DNA of 64,000 nt, taken from NCBI RefSeq assembly GCF_050389775.1, contig NZ_CP177151.1:1-64000 (forward strand), given 5' to 3'. The notes beneath the pieces were generated by a model. It searched no databases, was not told the DNA's origin, and saw nothing but the letters and a program-made list of their open reading frames with translations. The stretch is from Marinibacterium sp050389775. GTDB taxonomy: Bacteria; Pseudomonadota; Alphaproteobacteria; Rhodobacterales; Rhodobacteraceae. Of the stretch, positions 63,964-64,000 are shown piece after piece; the stretch's first letter is position 1, and the number at the start of each line of letters is the position of its first letter. Made by a program: the position numbers and the translations under genes.

Positions 63964-64000
63964 CCGCCGTGGACCCCGGAGCCATTGCCGACATCGGGTC
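63960..64000 (+). CDS. Start of an unidentified gene (3' end outside window)
   Basis: ATG 63960 overlaps the stop of the epimerase gene (ATGA). Thirteen codons are visible (MTAVDPGAIADIG), too few to identify a family. The overlap implies co-translation with the epimerase. Confidence 0.6.
   Translation, partial: MTAVDPGAIADIG

Noticed and set aside
1..64000. tRNA, rRNA, riboswitch or CRISPR elements
   Set aside because: No cloverleaf, conserved rRNA segment, known riboswitch core or spaced repeat array was recognised on either strand by reading; a covariance-model search was not possible.

Overview
The window is GC-rich DNA from what looks like a marine alphaproteobacterium, most likely of the Rhodobacterales/Roseobacter group. 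This is an inference from codon use, strong G/C third positions, RTX-type secreted glycosidases, GMC oxidoreductases with Tat partners and the density of sulfotransferases; no rRNA or tRNA gene is present to confirm it. Almost every base is coding and most neighbours overlap by ATGA or TGATG, so operon structure is easy to read.

Region A (1-21343) is an envelope NTPase locus. Two secreted paralogues with a peptidoglycan-binding fold (2-1318 and 1596-2999) precede a tight nine-gene operon (3777-19395). The operon encodes a membrane-anchored trypsin-like protease and a second membrane protein that share an SrfA-like N-terminal domain; an SrfB homologue with Hsp70/actin-type ATPase motifs; an SrfC homologue with dynamin-type GTPase motifs; a single-pass protein with a Sel1-like C-terminus; a secreted von Willebrand A protein; an ABC ATPase; an FtsX-type permease; and a secreted formylglycine-generating-enzyme-fold protein. 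The last four resemble, in order and type, the vWA part of PpkA plus TagT, TagS and TagR of the type VI secretion threonine-phosphorylation pathway, but no kinase or T6SS gene is present. The SrfABC plus TagRST/vWA-like fusion of modules is the most interesting system here. Two outlying genes (19414-20328 on the minus strand, 20696-21343) appear to be accessories; the second has the same membrane/coiled-coil layout as the 5649 gene.

Region B (21609-32824) holds a GMC oxidoreductase with a tiny Tat-signal partner, a 52-residue membrane protein, an LPG-synthase-type membrane protein, a hexapeptide acyltransferase, a 1967-residue glycine-rich autotransporter and a convergent AraC-family regulator.

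Region C (32969-51620) is a polysaccharide assembly cluster: five sulfotransferase-type proteins (one fused to an AlgX/AlgJ-like SGNH domain), four glycosyltransferases, a Wzx-like flippase, a GT-C-type membrane glycosyltransferase, a second GMC-like oxidoreductase and a serine beta-lactamase-fold hydrolase. It most likely builds and decorates a sulfated exopolysaccharide.

Region D (51674-64000) encodes two giant secreted proteins that probably act on that polysaccharide: a G8-domain/beta-helix protein with three repeated carbohydrate-binding-like modules, and a GH16-SGNH-RTX protein containing a near-perfect 1107-bp tandem repeat. A sugar epimerase/dehydratase-type reductase and the first codons of another gene close the window.
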